Origin: JBMFVE01 sp049966155
GTDB lineage: Bacteria; Bacteroidota; Ignavibacteria; Kryptoniales; JAKASW01
Assembly: GCA_049966155.1 (NCBI GenBank)
Contig: JBMFVE010000006.1
Coordinates: forward strand, 1 to 64,000
Direction of reading: 5' to 3'
Length of the DNA: 64,000 nt
Position 1 is the stretch's first letter; every line of letters begins with the position of its first letter. Positions 35,484-44,904 of the stretch are shown here, one piece after another. Position numbers and translations under genes: made by a program. Below the pieces are notes generated by a model. That model did no database searches and had not been told where the DNA came from. It saw nothing but the letters and a program-made list of their open reading frames with translations.

Positions 35484-37130
35484 TTAGTTAGTATATGTTC
35501 TCACAAGACCACCAATAAAGTACAAAATCATTCCGGCAACACTTACAACAGATGCAATTTGAGCACCTGTGCTGCCCAGAAATACTCCGACAAAAAAAAT
35601 TAGAAGACCGGAAAACAACACAAGTAGACTCATCTTGCCCGCGAAACTTTTTGGAATGATATTAAAGACATTGTTCGCTTTGATTTCTTCATCACTCACA
35701 TGTTTGGCGCGCCAGATGTGGTGAATTGTTTCATTGTTTTCATCGGGAGTCAACAAACTTACTATCGGAGTGACAACCAATGCAGTTGCAGCTGATATGA
35801 AGGTGGTGAGGTTAAAATCCATCTTATAAAAATACTGACATATTACGCCTGCTAAAGCACCAGCTAAGTAACCTGCTATTGCTCCCTGCCAGTTGGCTCT
35901 TTTCCACAACAATCCATATATCACGGTGATTACAAATAAGGGCATGTCCATAATAGCAATAATTGTCAAGTATGCATTTACGGCACCACCAAGCAAGGGA
36001 ACCCAGTATGCAAACAGCACCATACCAATACCGGCGAGGACAGTAATTATTCTTGCAACAAGGATAACATGCTTTTGGGTAGCTTTTTTATTCAGGACAT
36101 TCTCATAAATATCACTGGCAAAAACCGTTGCAATCCCATTCAAATTGCCTGACGTTGCTGAAAGTTGGGAGGAGAGGAGTCCAACTACAATAATTCCCAA
36201 GATTATATGAGGAATAAGGTTAGAAAGTAAAAGTGGAACGGCCATATCAGGGTTAGTCAGATGGGGAAAAATCACCCTCGCTGCCAGACCCGGTAAATTC
36301 CACAAAAGTGCAAACGGAGTTGTAATTATTCCTGCCAGAACCAGCCCTTTGGCTACAGTTCTGGTGTTTTCAGCGCCAAATGCTCTTTGTAGTAATCCCT
36401 GATCGATACTCGCCCACTCTATCCCTAAAAGAAAAATCGCTATTATAAACTTCCAGCTGTATTTTCCACTTTGCTGAACAAGCGTTAAAGAGTTTTCCGG
36501 CAGTTTAGCAACTAATCCCGGCCACCATCCAACGAAGCTCATCGCCAGCGGCAGCAGTACAAGGGCCCCGCCAAGCATTAAAACAAACTGAATAACATCC
36601 GTAAACGTTACAGACCACATGCCACCGAGCATTGTGTATATGACCACCACCAACGACAGTACCAAAGCTAAAACGGTGAAAGAATGCACTCCTGTTACTA
36701 TTTGTGCTGCTGTAATAGCTGTGTATAAAATTACCCCCAGATAAAATGCCAACCTTACAACCCAAATCACTGCAACCAGAGTTCGCACACCTCTATTATA
36801 TCTTATCTGTAAGAACTCGGGTATGGTCCTGATTCTCAATCTCCTGTAAATTGGTATTATGAACAAACCTGACAAGACCATTGCCATGTTTCCTGTCCAT
36901 GTTTGCCAGATAATTGGTATTCCATATTTATAAGCAACACCAGCCTGGCCAATAAAACTGTAAAGGTTGATATTTGTCGCTGCTAAAACAGCAGCCAGTA
37001 CAAAAGGTGTGAGATTCCGACCGGCCACATAAAAGTCGTCAGAGCTACCAATCCATTTATAAAAAATTGACCCAATACCAAACATTATAATTAAAAATGC
37101 AAATACAATTGAATAGTCCAGAAAGTTCAC
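35484..37130 (-). CDS. Sodium:solute symporter family sugar transporter
   Basis: The 548-aa inner-membrane protein belongs to the SSS (SGLT-like) family. It has about 13-14 hydrophobic segments and the family landmarks AVLAATNINLYSFIGQAGVAY (split here as AVLAATNINLYSFIG), TIPEFLQIRYNRGVRTL and LLSSQLSATSGNLNG. It should import a sugar with sodium. The start is GTG 37130, which overlaps the stop of a 51-aa membrane protein gene (GTGA). The kinase, nucleotidyltransferase, ROK and mutarotase-like genes follow, which argues for a monosaccharide or disaccharide substrate released by the nearby alpha-galactosidase-type enzymes. Confidence 0.92.
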   Translation of the reverse strand: MNFLDYSIVFAFLIIMFGIGSIFYKWIGSSDDFYVAGRNLTPFVLAAVLAATNINLYSFIGQAGVAYKYGIPIIWQTWTGNMAMVLSGLFIIPIYRRLRIRTIPEFLQIRYNRGVRTLVAVIWVVRLAFYLGVILYTAITAAQIVTGVHSFTVLALVLSLVVVIYTMLGGMWSVTFTDVIQFVLMLGGALVLLPLAMSFVGWWPGLVAKLPENSLTLVQQSGKYSWKFIIAIFLLGIEWASIDQGLLQRAFGAENTRTVAKGLVLAGIITTPFALLWNLPGLAARVIFPHLTNPDMAVPLLLSNLIPHIILGIIVVGLLSSQLSATSGNLNGIATVFASDIYENVLNKKATQKHVILVARIITVLAGIGMVLFAYWVPLLGGAVNAYLTIIAIMDMPLFVITVIYGLLWKRANWQGAIAGYLAGALAGVICQYFYKMDFNLTTFISAATALVVTPIVSLLTPDENNETIHHIWRAKHVSDEEIKANNVFNIIPKSFAGKMSLLVLFSGLLIFFVGVFLGSTGAQIASVVSVAGMILYFIGGLVRTYTN

Positions 37131-37282
37131 TTCGTTTTCCTTTCTTGCTGTTCTTTAATGGATAATTCCGCCCGTTTTTTATGTACAAGCCTTCTTATTT
37201 CCTTTATTGGGATCCATATCCAAATAATGAGTATAGCAAACCCAATTGCCCATATACTCCAGGTCCTCCAGTCAAAATACAT
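37127..37282 (-). CDS. Small single-pass membrane protein paired with the symporter
   Basis: An ATG at 37282, with GGAG seven bases upstream, opens a 51-codon frame: MYFDWRTWSIWAIGF, one membrane helix rich in Ile and Trp (about 9-26), then a basic cytoplasmic tail (KEIRRLVHKKR ... QQERKTK). Its TGA overlaps the GTG of the symporter, so the two are translationally coupled. Small one- or two-helix partners accompany several SSS transporters, such as YhdT with PanF and YjcH with ActP. I infer a similar accessory role, though the sequence is not recognisably one of those families. Confidence 0.75.
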   Translation of the reverse strand: MYFDWRTWSIWAIGFAILIIWIWIPIKEIRRLVHKKRAELSIKEQQERKTK

Positions 37283-37293
37283 TGGTCAACTCC

Positions 37294-39936
37294 TTATTTA
37301 AGTATATAAGAACTCATCAGTGCAAACTTAGTTTCAACATCAGGCGGGTACGGTTTAGAAGGAAGAAGTTCATCTGTAGTAACGTTGACATTATCAAGCG
37401 ATACAGGTGATAGCTCTTCCTGTGCAAACAGCCACAAACTGATCCTACCTTTAATCTTCTCTTTACAATCAACAACGAGATTTATAGAATTATTTGCAGA
37501 GTCAATCTTCACAACTCCCCAATACCACCGACCGTTTCCCGTCTCCACACTAACTGTCTCCTGTTTCCCATTAAGCGTCGCTCTGAATTCGGGTCTTAAC
37601 TGATGACTTAAAGATGAATCTAATTCAATCAGGACTGCCAGACGAGAAGATTTATAATTTTTGGGAATTTCAATGTCGAGTCTCGTTTCAATTTTCTTTT
37701 GGTGTTCAGGAAATTCGGTTCTTTCTCTATACTTTAAAGCCGAAACCGACCGAGCAAATTTAATTTCCCCGAGATTTTGCCCGTTAACGAGTCGGACTAT
37801 CCGCTTCGTCCCGTATTTTCCCCAGAGTATTATCCTACCATTGCGGTCAGCAGAGTATTTTATTCCCAGCGGAAGATGAGGATCAAGTTTGTAAGACGGT
37901 ACCATTTCTGCCGCCAATACTTCATAACCATCGAGACTTATTTTAATTACATCGCCGTACGTAACAGGATTCGGCAAAACTAAATTATATGGATAAATGA
38001 CTTTAACATAATACTTGACCCCAGATTCAAGGCCATTAAATCGGCTGTCGACTTTCACACTAACATCCTTTTTTTCAACGTATGGATTTCTAAGTAAGAA
38101 GATTGCCTTATTATCGTTAACATGCAGATATCCATAGGGCTGCCTTTTTTCCGGATTCCCAAGAATCATTCTGGTTGTGTTCAATACGTCTTCATTCTTC
38201 CTTGCCCACTTAACTGCCGAAGCAATGGATTTCCACTCATCCGCTGAAAGTTTGTCAGGTGTAATGTAAAGTTCCCACATGCTAACCCCCCTGCCAAAGT
38301 ACATCATTACCTCATTTGCAAATGATTGATAGGATTCATTTGCTCCACCCAGCATATTAAATCTTCCTTTGATGATACCATGAGTCATCAGGTTTGCCAT
38401 TGGAAAAAGGAGGTGTTGTTTCTGAAAGTTGTTCCACAATATAACATCTTTATAGGTGATAGCTTTATCCCTCTCTGTAACGGAGGGTATATTTTCCTGA
38501 TACCCGTAATCTTCACCTTGCATCCAGATGCAATTTGCATACTTTAGCCACCACGGGGAGAGCCATGTACCGCTGGTTATATTAAGATAAATACCTGGAT
38601 TCACAGCTCTGACAGATTTCATTGAGTTGATATAAGCTTCTACGCTTGCTTCACGGGAATAAATCCCTGGTAGATGTCCATGATTCGACTCGTTGCAAGC
38701 CAAAAGAAAACCATCCCACTTGAAATAACCAATCTGGTACTCCTGTGCGTAATGCGTCATAATATTCCTGAATGAAGAATCATACTTTGTCCCCGCAAGA
38801 CAATAAAAATTCCCTGTGGTTTCAAATCCATGCTTGCTGCCCCAGTTAACGCGGAGATCTCTATTCGAGTATCCGCCGAATGGCGATGCCCATAAGCCTA
38901 ATTTTGTTTTAATAGATTTTAGCGAATCAACTATACTGTTAAATCCCTCAGGGAATCTTGAGGAATCTATTCCCCAAAAACTCTCATACTTGTCCCAGCC
39001 ATCATCCAGAACAAATGCATCAAGCGATATTTGATATTTGTCATACAATTCTTTTTTAAATGAAGTAATTGTCCGAAGTACATTTGCTTCATTCATTATT
39101 CCAATCGAGTCGTTTCCAGCAATTGCAGGATTTCTTAAATCGTACCACGAATTGTAAAGTAAGTAAGGACGCACCTCATTTGGCTCAATTGTTTTGATGT
39201 ATTTCATGAAAGTACTTTCAAGTGTGGCTTTTGATAAGGAGCATCCAATAATTGCTTTATGTGTTAAATACTGATTGTGTACGACTGTTTTTCCAACAAC
39301 ATAGCCTATTCTGAGCTCACTCCCGCTGATGACATTTTCAGCCGTGGGGTATTCCAGCCCTAAAAAAATGTCATTAAAAAAGACAGGTTGGCCAAACTGG
39401 CCGTGAGAAAATTCGGCACGATCAAATTTTATGGATTCAACGTACAGTCTGTCAAGAAATTGGAGCCCGTATGATGAGTCACTTATACCAATCCATTTTC
39501 TGAATGAAAATTCTTCTGAAGAAATTTCATAGTAAACCGAAACAAAAAGATTGGTATTTTCCCAACTGTAGTTAAAGTTAAGAACAAGTTGTTTTGCTCC
39601 ATTTGGAAGGTTTCTTTGCTCATACCCAAGATATCTAAAATCATTTGCAGTTAGTAGCACCCCGTTTTCACCATTCTGAACCTTTTTTGGTGCTGGTCCC
39701 AGTCCGGAAAATATTAGCTTCAACGCAAAGATGTCATCCTGAACCTGATACTTATTCCCTGAAAGTTTATTAATAATCTGAGATTTCCTTAATCCGTCTC
39801 CAGAGAGGTCAATGTCGTTTTCTATGTACTTATTTCCGATCGCAACCCCCTCGTTATAAGCTTTAATGAACGGAACATCCTGAGCTAAGGAAAGCGAATT
39901 AAAAAGAAAAACAGCTATAAGTAGTCGGTATATCAT
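37294..39936 (-). CDS. Secreted GH36-like alpha-galactosidase-type glycosidase (880 aa)
   Basis: The protein has a signal peptide (MIYRLLIAVFLFNSLSLA-Q), a large N-terminal beta domain (to about 250), a TIM barrel (about 258-590) and C-terminal beta domains. FVLDDGWDKYESFWGID (about 308-324) and QIGYFKWDGF with the probable nucleophile D408 match the GH36/GH31-like alpha-galactosidase layout. NCIWMQGEDYGY carries acidic residues in the acid/base region. No T9SS sorting domain is present, so it is probably periplasmic. It lies 11 bases before the small membrane protein and symporter genes and 17 after the acetyltransferase. Its specificity could be alpha-galactoside or alpha-N-acetylgalactosaminide. 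Confidence 0.72.
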   Translation of the reverse strand: MIYRLLIAVFLFNSLSLAQDVPFIKAYNEGVAIGNKYIENDIDLSGDGLRKSQIINKLSGNKYQVQDDIFALKLIFSGLGPAPKKVQNGENGVLLTANDFRYLGYEQRNLPNGAKQLVLNFNYSWENTNLFVSVYYEISSEEFSFRKWIGISDSSYGLQFLDRLYVESIKFDRAEFSHGQFGQPVFFNDIFLGLEYPTAENVISGSELRIGYVVGKTVVHNQYLTHKAIIGCSLSKATLESTFMKYIKTIEPNEVRPYLLYNSWYDLRNPAIAGNDSIGIMNEANVLRTITSFKKELYDKYQISLDAFVLDDGWDKYESFWGIDSSRFPEGFNSIVDSLKSIKTKLGLWASPFGGYSNRDLRVNWGSKHGFETTGNFYCLAGTKYDSSFRNIMTHYAQEYQIGYFKWDGFLLACNESNHGHLPGIYSREASVEAYINSMKSVRAVNPGIYLNITSGTWLSPWWLKYANCIWMQGEDYGYQENIPSVTERDKAITYKDVILWNNFQKQHLLFPMANLMTHGIIKGRFNMLGGANESYQSFANEVMMYFGRGVSMWELYITPDKLSADEWKSIASAVKWARKNEDVLNTTRMILGNPEKRQPYGYLHVNDNKAIFLLRNPYVEKKDVSVKVDSRFNGLESGVKYYVKVIYPYNLVLPNPVTYGDVIKISLDGYEVLAAEMVPSYKLDPHLPLGIKYSADRNGRIILWGKYGTKRIVRLVNGQNLGEIKFARSVSALKYRERTEFPEHQKKIETRLDIEIPKNYKSSRLAVLIELDSSLSHQLRPEFRATLNGKQETVSVETGNGRWYWGVVKIDSANNSINLVVDCKEKIKGRISLWLFAQEELSPVSLDNVNVTTDELLPSKPYPPDVETKFALMSSYILK

Positions 39937-39953
39937 TTTCTACCTATTATTTT

Positions 39954-40895
39954 TTAAAAGAAGTCTGTCATCCAGAACGTTATGTAATTTTCCTTCAAAA
40001 GGAGTTCTTTCTCCTCTATGGTCAATCCAGAACTAAGAAATCTTATCATCAAATCAGTGTCGATACGCAGGTCTGAATCTCTAATGAACGGCAGCCGTGA
40101 TTTTTCTCTTTCTGAAATGAAAAGTTCAATTTTATCCCTTCGGGCCTCAAACATTGAATGTCTCAACAAGGCCGTGATCAATTCTGAATTTTGACCCGCA
40201 AATGAGTACTCCAGCACCTTAAGACGATCATCTAACCTCTTTGACCTTGTGTAAGCAATCACCTCTTCATTTAATTCGTAAACCAGGAATAAATCTTTAT
40301 CATCATCTGAGAAGTTAATTTGGAAATTCCAGTATTTTAAATCACGGGCTATTGAACCTATAGCTGCCCGATTGTAGCTTTCGTAAAGCCCCATGACAGC
40401 ATTTAAATCTTTCCGCAAATCAAACCTTCTAATATTGTTATTTCTAACAGGGTTACCGATGTTGCAAACAAAAACATGCCTCTTAATCGTTTGAAAGCCA
40501 AACCTTTCATAGTAGTTGTTAATGGTTGTTGTCAACATTGAAATCTGCATATCCCTGCTCCTCATATATTCAATGGCATCAACCAATAACATACCCGCAT
40601 ACCCGTTCCTGCGTTCCTCGGGGAGAGTGGCCACGTTTCCAATCCCTCCCATCTTAATTATTCTTCCATTTAAATATATACTTCTGGGAAATACCTGAAC
40701 TGAACTGACAATCTTGTCGTTTTTCAATAAAATCCTTGTATCGGATGGTGAAAGAGTCCCATCTCTGTAGATATGCCTCTCAAAATATTCCCTGTTGGTG
40801 TTAGGAAATGCTATATCACACAGATCAACAACTGCCTTGAGCTCGGAATCGTTCTTACAGCCTCTAACTGATATATCACCTTGACTCACGGACAA
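39954..40895 (-). CDS. GNAT-family N-acetyltransferase (Eis-like)
   Basis: The 313-aa cytoplasmic protein has a GNAT fold. IKMGGIGNVATLPEERRNGYA is the acetyl-CoA loop (split: GIGNVATLPEERRNGYAG, about 84-101), and NNYYERFGFQ is the typical C-terminal part of the first domain. A second half follows, as in Eis-type proteins. It would acetylate an amine such as an amino sugar, amino acid or small molecule. The start is TTG 40895 or GTG 40889; neither has a strong ribosome binding site. Its place between two glycosidase genes makes an amino-sugar substrate attractive, but this is inference. Confidence 0.75.
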   Translation of the reverse strand: MSVSQGDISVRGCKNDSELKAVVDLCDIAFPNTNREYFERHIYRDGTLSPSDTRILLKNDKIVSSVQVFPRSIYLNGRIIKMGGIGNVATLPEERRNGYAGMLLVDAIEYMRSRDMQISMLTTTINNYYERFGFQTIKRHVFVCNIGNPVRNNNIRRFDLRKDLNAVMGLYESYNRAAIGSIARDLKYWNFQINFSDDDKDLFLVYELNEEVIAYTRSKRLDDRLKVLEYSFAGQNSELITALLRHSMFEARRDKIELFISEREKSRLPFIRDSDLRIDTDLMIRFLSSGLTIEEKELLLKENYITFWMTDFF

Positions 40896-40952
40896 ACCCG
40901 TTGATTTGAAAACTCATAAAAAGACCACATTGTGATTGCAGAGGACGGATTA

Positions 40953-40983
40953 AACCCGGGATGAAAAGAACAAGATCCGGGTT
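40953..40983. repeat. Inverted repeat between glycosidase and acetyltransferase genes
   Basis: AACCCGG (40953-40959) and CCGGGTT (40977-40983) form a perfect 7-bp stem with a 17-base loop. No T-tract follows on the minus strand. It may be a weak terminator or an mRNA processing/stability element. Confidence 0.4.
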
Positions 40984-41009
40984 GTCTTCCGCGTTATATG
41001 CCATTGTAT

Positions 41010-43364
41010 TCACTTTGTTTTATCTTTGCTTCTCCTGACTACTTTTAAAATCATGTGGTGGGAGAAATTCAAGCTAATTTTTGGATTAAATGAATTAACA
41101 AATGTTACAAGCTTACCGCTTTCCAAATCATAAACCCTATACTTTCCTTCATCCAGCCCTCTTAATTCAACCGTGCCGTGGAAGTTTCCATTAGAAAAAA
41201 ACGAGTAATAATACGTATGACCTTTTTTAATAACATGCGCTTCGGGCTTGTCAAAAGCAATGTCGTACAAATTAAGATATTCCCCCTTACTCATCTTCTC
41301 CTTATTATATATTTCCATCCACTTTTTATAATATAATTTCTTCTTTAGTGTAAGTATAAGAGTACTGTCTTCCTGAGGAACGCCTGTAATGGTAAACTTA
41401 CTAGCAGGAACACCACCAACAGCAAATGTTGAAGCGAAATCCTCTTCGCCGTGTGGTACAAACCGCTGCAAGCTGTCATTCCAGGATCGATTGGTTAATT
41501 CAACGTGATCACCGCTGTATGTCTCATTACCACCAAATAACGCCTTAAATGTCTTCCCTTTTAGTCTTACTTGCCATGGTGACAATGGATCAGACGCAAC
41601 GGTTTGATTCACGAATGGAAGATTATAAATTGAAAAGTTAGTACCGCAAGGGCAAATTTGGATCAGGAAATCCGACCTGAGCCTTGTTGCAGTCTGATAA
41701 ATATCCTTAAAAAAAAGAGGGACTGCTTTGCTAGAAGCATCTGGAGAAACATGATCATGACTTTTGTTGTAGCAGCGGGGAACAGCATTCAGGTTCTGTC
41801 CATCAATCTTGAACCCATCGATCTTCCATTTCTTTATAGCCTTCTTTACAAAATTAACATAATAATCACGCACCTCTGGAATGGCTGGACAGAGTAAGTA
41901 GGAATTCCACCATGAAACCTGCACACGCCTACCATCCCTGTCAAGCAAAAACCAATTTGGATGTTCAAGTGCAACTTTACTCTGGATAAGCATTCCGTAT
42001 TCTCTGAGTCGATCTGGATAATGAACAACACTATAAGATGAATCCTGAGCCGCAAATGGAACCCACCACAGTCTAACTTTTAGCCCGTGCGCATGGATCG
42101 AGTCCACAAATGCGATGAAATCAGAATCACCCCCTGGAAATATTTTAGGATTTGGTTTCCAGTCACCATCATTGTCTTGCCAGCCGTCATCTATAGTAAC
42201 CCATCCAAAACCAAGCTCCTTGACGAGATCCAATGTCTTGAGTATTTGCTCCTTGCTGAAGCTTCGTCCATATCCCCAAGCGCACCATTCAGGTTGATAC
42301 GCATCCCTGGGCGCCTTCGGAAAAGTAAAACCTTCTAATTGCAGGAGTTTAGAATAAGTTCTCAATCCATTAAAAAAATCACCGTGATGGCTGATAATGG
42401 CTACAGGAATCTCAACAATACTATGATTGGGTGCAAGCACCGTTTTGTTTGAATCCAATATTGAGAAAAGGATTTCCTGCTGGTGGTCTACCCTTACAGG
42501 TAGAGAAATGAGTTGCGGCATTTGCGAGAGCGAAGCAAATGCCAGCCCCTGTTTACGTGTCCAAAAATCAACCACAGGAATGCCTCCCCCATAGTCAGGT
42601 GCGTTCATTCCTTGATAATTTTGTCTTGAAAAAGTTTTTGTTAACGGGAATATCCAGTCAAATCTTTCTGGATAACTCCCTCCTTGAAAGGTCCAGAATT
42701 TATATGCGCTGTCCGCCCCAAAATTTCTGGCGTCCAGTACGGACTTCATAATTCGTAAATATTGGATTTCTTCATTAACATGAGCCAGGTTTTGCACTGT
42801 GATACGGCATACTATTACATTCGTTAATGCCTGTGGAATTATAAAGGCCATATTCAGTTTCAGCACTGAGTCGCGAGATATAGCCGTTAAATTAACGGCC
42901 CTGCCAGCTCCATAGTTCGTCTTATCACCCTGATTTTCCACAACATCTTGCATCATCTTAAATTTGACAGGAATATCACTGCTTTTAAGTTTCAGTTCTA
43001 ATAGAGCAGGCCCTTCACCAGCAAACATCCAACCACCTGACATAGTGTCGAGGGTATATATTTTGAAACCCATGTCAGGACCGATTTCAAGTTTCAGTTG
43101 GCCATTCTTAATTTCCACAAACCCTTCCGACCTTGCCGTCTCATAACCGCGATGCCTTAAGGGGGGGAAATCAAAAATACTGCAACAATTGTCTGAGATT
43201 TGGGAAATGCCGTGCGGCACATGTTTACCCGGATAGGCTAATAACTGCTGACCAAGCAATGCAAACACGACTAAAAAGAAATTAAAGTGTTTAATAAGGC
43301 AAGGCTTCCATTTCCTGTTTTTCCGAGTGAACTTTACTATTAGATGTGCACTGTTTTTATTCAA
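41010..43364 (-). CDS. GH36-like alpha-galactosidase-type glycosidase (784 aa)
   Basis: The 784-aa exported protein has a long basic N-region followed by a hydrophobic signal segment (HFNFFLVVFALLGQQLLA, about 26-43), a beta-sandwich N-domain (to about 340), a TIM barrel and a small C-terminal beta domain. Barrel marks are CAWGYGRSFS, FGWVTIDDGWQ (about 386-396), IDGFKIDGQNLN with nucleophile D521, and TVASDPLSP with likely acid/base D592. The start is TTG 43364, which overlaps the stop of the DUF4874/4832 gene (TTGA); no in-frame ATG exists before residue 108. It should act on alpha-linked galactose-type sugars in the periplasm or outside. Confidence 0.78.
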   Translation of the reverse strand: MNKNSAHLIVKFTRKNRKWKPCLIKHFNFFLVVFALLGQQLLAYPGKHVPHGISQISDNCCSIFDFPPLRHRGYETARSEGFVEIKNGQLKLEIGPDMGFKIYTLDTMSGGWMFAGEGPALLELKLKSSDIPVKFKMMQDVVENQGDKTNYGAGRAVNLTAISRDSVLKLNMAFIIPQALTNVIVCRITVQNLAHVNEEIQYLRIMKSVLDARNFGADSAYKFWTFQGGSYPERFDWIFPLTKTFSRQNYQGMNAPDYGGGIPVVDFWTRKQGLAFASLSQMPQLISLPVRVDHQQEILFSILDSNKTVLAPNHSIVEIPVAIISHHGDFFNGLRTYSKLLQLEGFTFPKAPRDAYQPEWCAWGYGRSFSKEQILKTLDLVKELGFGWVTIDDGWQDNDGDWKPNPKIFPGGDSDFIAFVDSIHAHGLKVRLWWVPFAAQDSSYSVVHYPDRLREYGMLIQSKVALEHPNWFLLDRDGRRVQVSWWNSYLLCPAIPEVRDYYVNFVKKAIKKWKIDGFKIDGQNLNAVPRCYNKSHDHVSPDASSKAVPLFFKDIYQTATRLRSDFLIQICPCGTNFSIYNLPFVNQTVASDPLSPWQVRLKGKTFKALFGGNETYSGDHVELTNRSWNDSLQRFVPHGEEDFASTFAVGGVPASKFTITGVPQEDSTLILTLKKKLYYKKWMEIYNKEKMSKGEYLNLYDIAFDKPEAHVIKKGHTYYYSFFSNGNFHGTVELRGLDEGKYRVYDLESGKLVTFVNSFNPKISLNFSHHMILKVVRRSKDKTK

Positions 43365-44782
43365 TTTTTGATACCTTGATTCCCGGGGATTTCTAAACTG
43401 TCCTCGATAGCTTGAAAATAGTAAAGCCCCGTATAATTAGGCTTCTTCCTTTTATCATTGATAACAAAGTTAGATAGCAGGAGATTATAGCCAGATTTTG
43501 GATCCCAGACATTTTTGTTTGCAAATCTAACAGAGTAATCCGATCTGTTATGCAGTCGTGGCTGAGGATCAGGTAGGTTAAGAAAGACATCGTACAAACC
43601 ATTAGAAATATTTTCTGGTAAGCCAGCTTCACCTGATAAAGAGATCGTATCCCCCGGTTGCCAGAATCGTGGATCTACAGGAAGAGTAACAAAATATCTT
43701 TTCTGGTTGAATTTATTTTTAATTACTATCTCAACATTTCTCGGGTTATACATAGATGCATAACCTACATTAGTTAGCTTAATCATAAATCTGAACGGAC
43801 CATTTGGACTTGAAACCGAATCAAAGTTTCCACTTATAAGTACCAGGCGATAACCCAGGTTTTTTTCTATATCATTATAGCATCCGTTATTTATCCACTC
43901 ACTGATAACGTCTGGATTATAACCATTATTGAGGAATGACCAGTGGAATTTCCTCAACTGGAGGGTGGCATTTGAGCAGTTGCTGTATGAACTGAGGTGA
44001 CATGTTTCTCCTCCCATTGGGCTGTACCTGGTTTCTTCTGATAAATATTCCTTTTCCGCAACTGTATCGACATACGTACCGTAATCATTCCAATTTGCAA
44101 GAAAGCAATCATTGTGAAATCCGACTCTTGAATAGGAAGATTCATTATATGCTTCAGATTCTTTTAAAGGTGAAGTACGATTAAAAATTTCTTGAACATA
44201 ACGTGGGGTTCTTATCTGAATCATTCTGTCTTCAGGAAGAGCATTCAGTAAAGCAAAAAGTATCCGTCTCATATTTGCAATCGAGTCAAGACCATGAGTA
44301 GATGAATGCCACTCACCCCAGGCCCCTATAAAGCCCGCCTGCAACACTGCAATGACGTCGGAAGAAGATTGTAAAATTGGTTTAAGTTGAGAAATGTGTT
44401 CGAGAACAATTTGAAGGGGGGCGTCCTGCTCACCAATTCCTTCGCTATATGCGAACCTCACAATTGCCTTCATTCCGGCCCGCCTGATCGTATTGAAGTC
44501 GTTTTGGACTAGGTCAAGCTCTTTCTGGCTAATTGGACGATTACGAAATGGTTTTAAATAGTACATTCGAAGAATCAGCGTTTCACCCTTTGCTTTAATT
44601 GCCTCAAGGACAGGCATACTCAAAGGAGACTCTTCCGCCTGGGATGTCAGTTGTGTATAAAATCCCCTCTCAGGATTGCTGAATACTTTATCAGATAATT
44701 CGTAGTTTACCCTAACCTGAGCAATGCTCATTGATTTCAAAACGAGGACTGAAAATAATATTGTTATGTTGACATGTTTCAT
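43361..44782 (-). CDS. DUF4874/DUF4832 secreted protein
   Basis: A signal peptide (MKHVNITILFSVLVLKSMSIA-Q) is followed by the DUF4874 hallmark NPERGFYTQLTS and RMYYLKPF, then VLQAGFIGAWGEWH, all of which look like a TIM-barrel-related region. The DUF4832 part lies in the C-terminal half (LGYRLVLI ... FVINDKRK). Proteins of this pair occur in carbohydrate-utilisation loci, but the activity is unknown. The acidic and aromatic residues suggest a glycosidase-like barrel. I place the start at ATG 44782, nine bases after GGGAG; an ATG nine codons upstream lacks that support. It overlaps and is coupled to the downstream GH36-like gene. Confidence 0.8.
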   Translation of the reverse strand: MKHVNITILFSVLVLKSMSIAQVRVNYELSDKVFSNPERGFYTQLTSQAEESPLSMPVLEAIKAKGETLILRMYYLKPFRNRPISQKELDLVQNDFNTIRRAGMKAIVRFAYSEGIGEQDAPLQIVLEHISQLKPILQSSSDVIAVLQAGFIGAWGEWHSSTHGLDSIANMRRILFALLNALPEDRMIQIRTPRYVQEIFNRTSPLKESEAYNESSYSRVGFHNDCFLANWNDYGTYVDTVAEKEYLSEETRYSPMGGETCHLSSYSNCSNATLQLRKFHWSFLNNGYNPDVISEWINNGCYNDIEKNLGYRLVLISGNFDSVSSPNGPFRFMIKLTNVGYASMYNPRNVEIVIKNKFNQKRYFVTLPVDPRFWQPGDTISLSGEAGLPENISNGLYDVFLNLPDPQPRLHNRSDYSVRFANKNVWDPKSGYNLLLSNFVINDKRKKPNYTGLYYFQAIEDSLEIPGNQGIKN

Positions 44783-44833
44783 TGTCAATTTCTCCCAAAG
44801 AGCAACCATTCCGAACCAATAGGTTTATGACCA

Positions 44834-44864
44834 GGCGGGAAGATTTTGGACAAACCTCCCCGCC
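44834..44864. repeat. GC-rich hairpin between two operon segments
   Basis: GGCGGGAAG (44834-44842) pairs with CTCCCCGCC (44856-44864), nine pairs with one wobble and a 13-base loop. It is much richer in G+C than its surroundings. No T-tract follows on either strand. It lies between the T9SS-sorted protein gene and the DUF4874/4832 gene. Confidence 0.5.
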
Positions 44865-44904
44865 GGCCTCAATCACTATTCATGAGGAGGAGTAGAGAGC
44901 AAAC

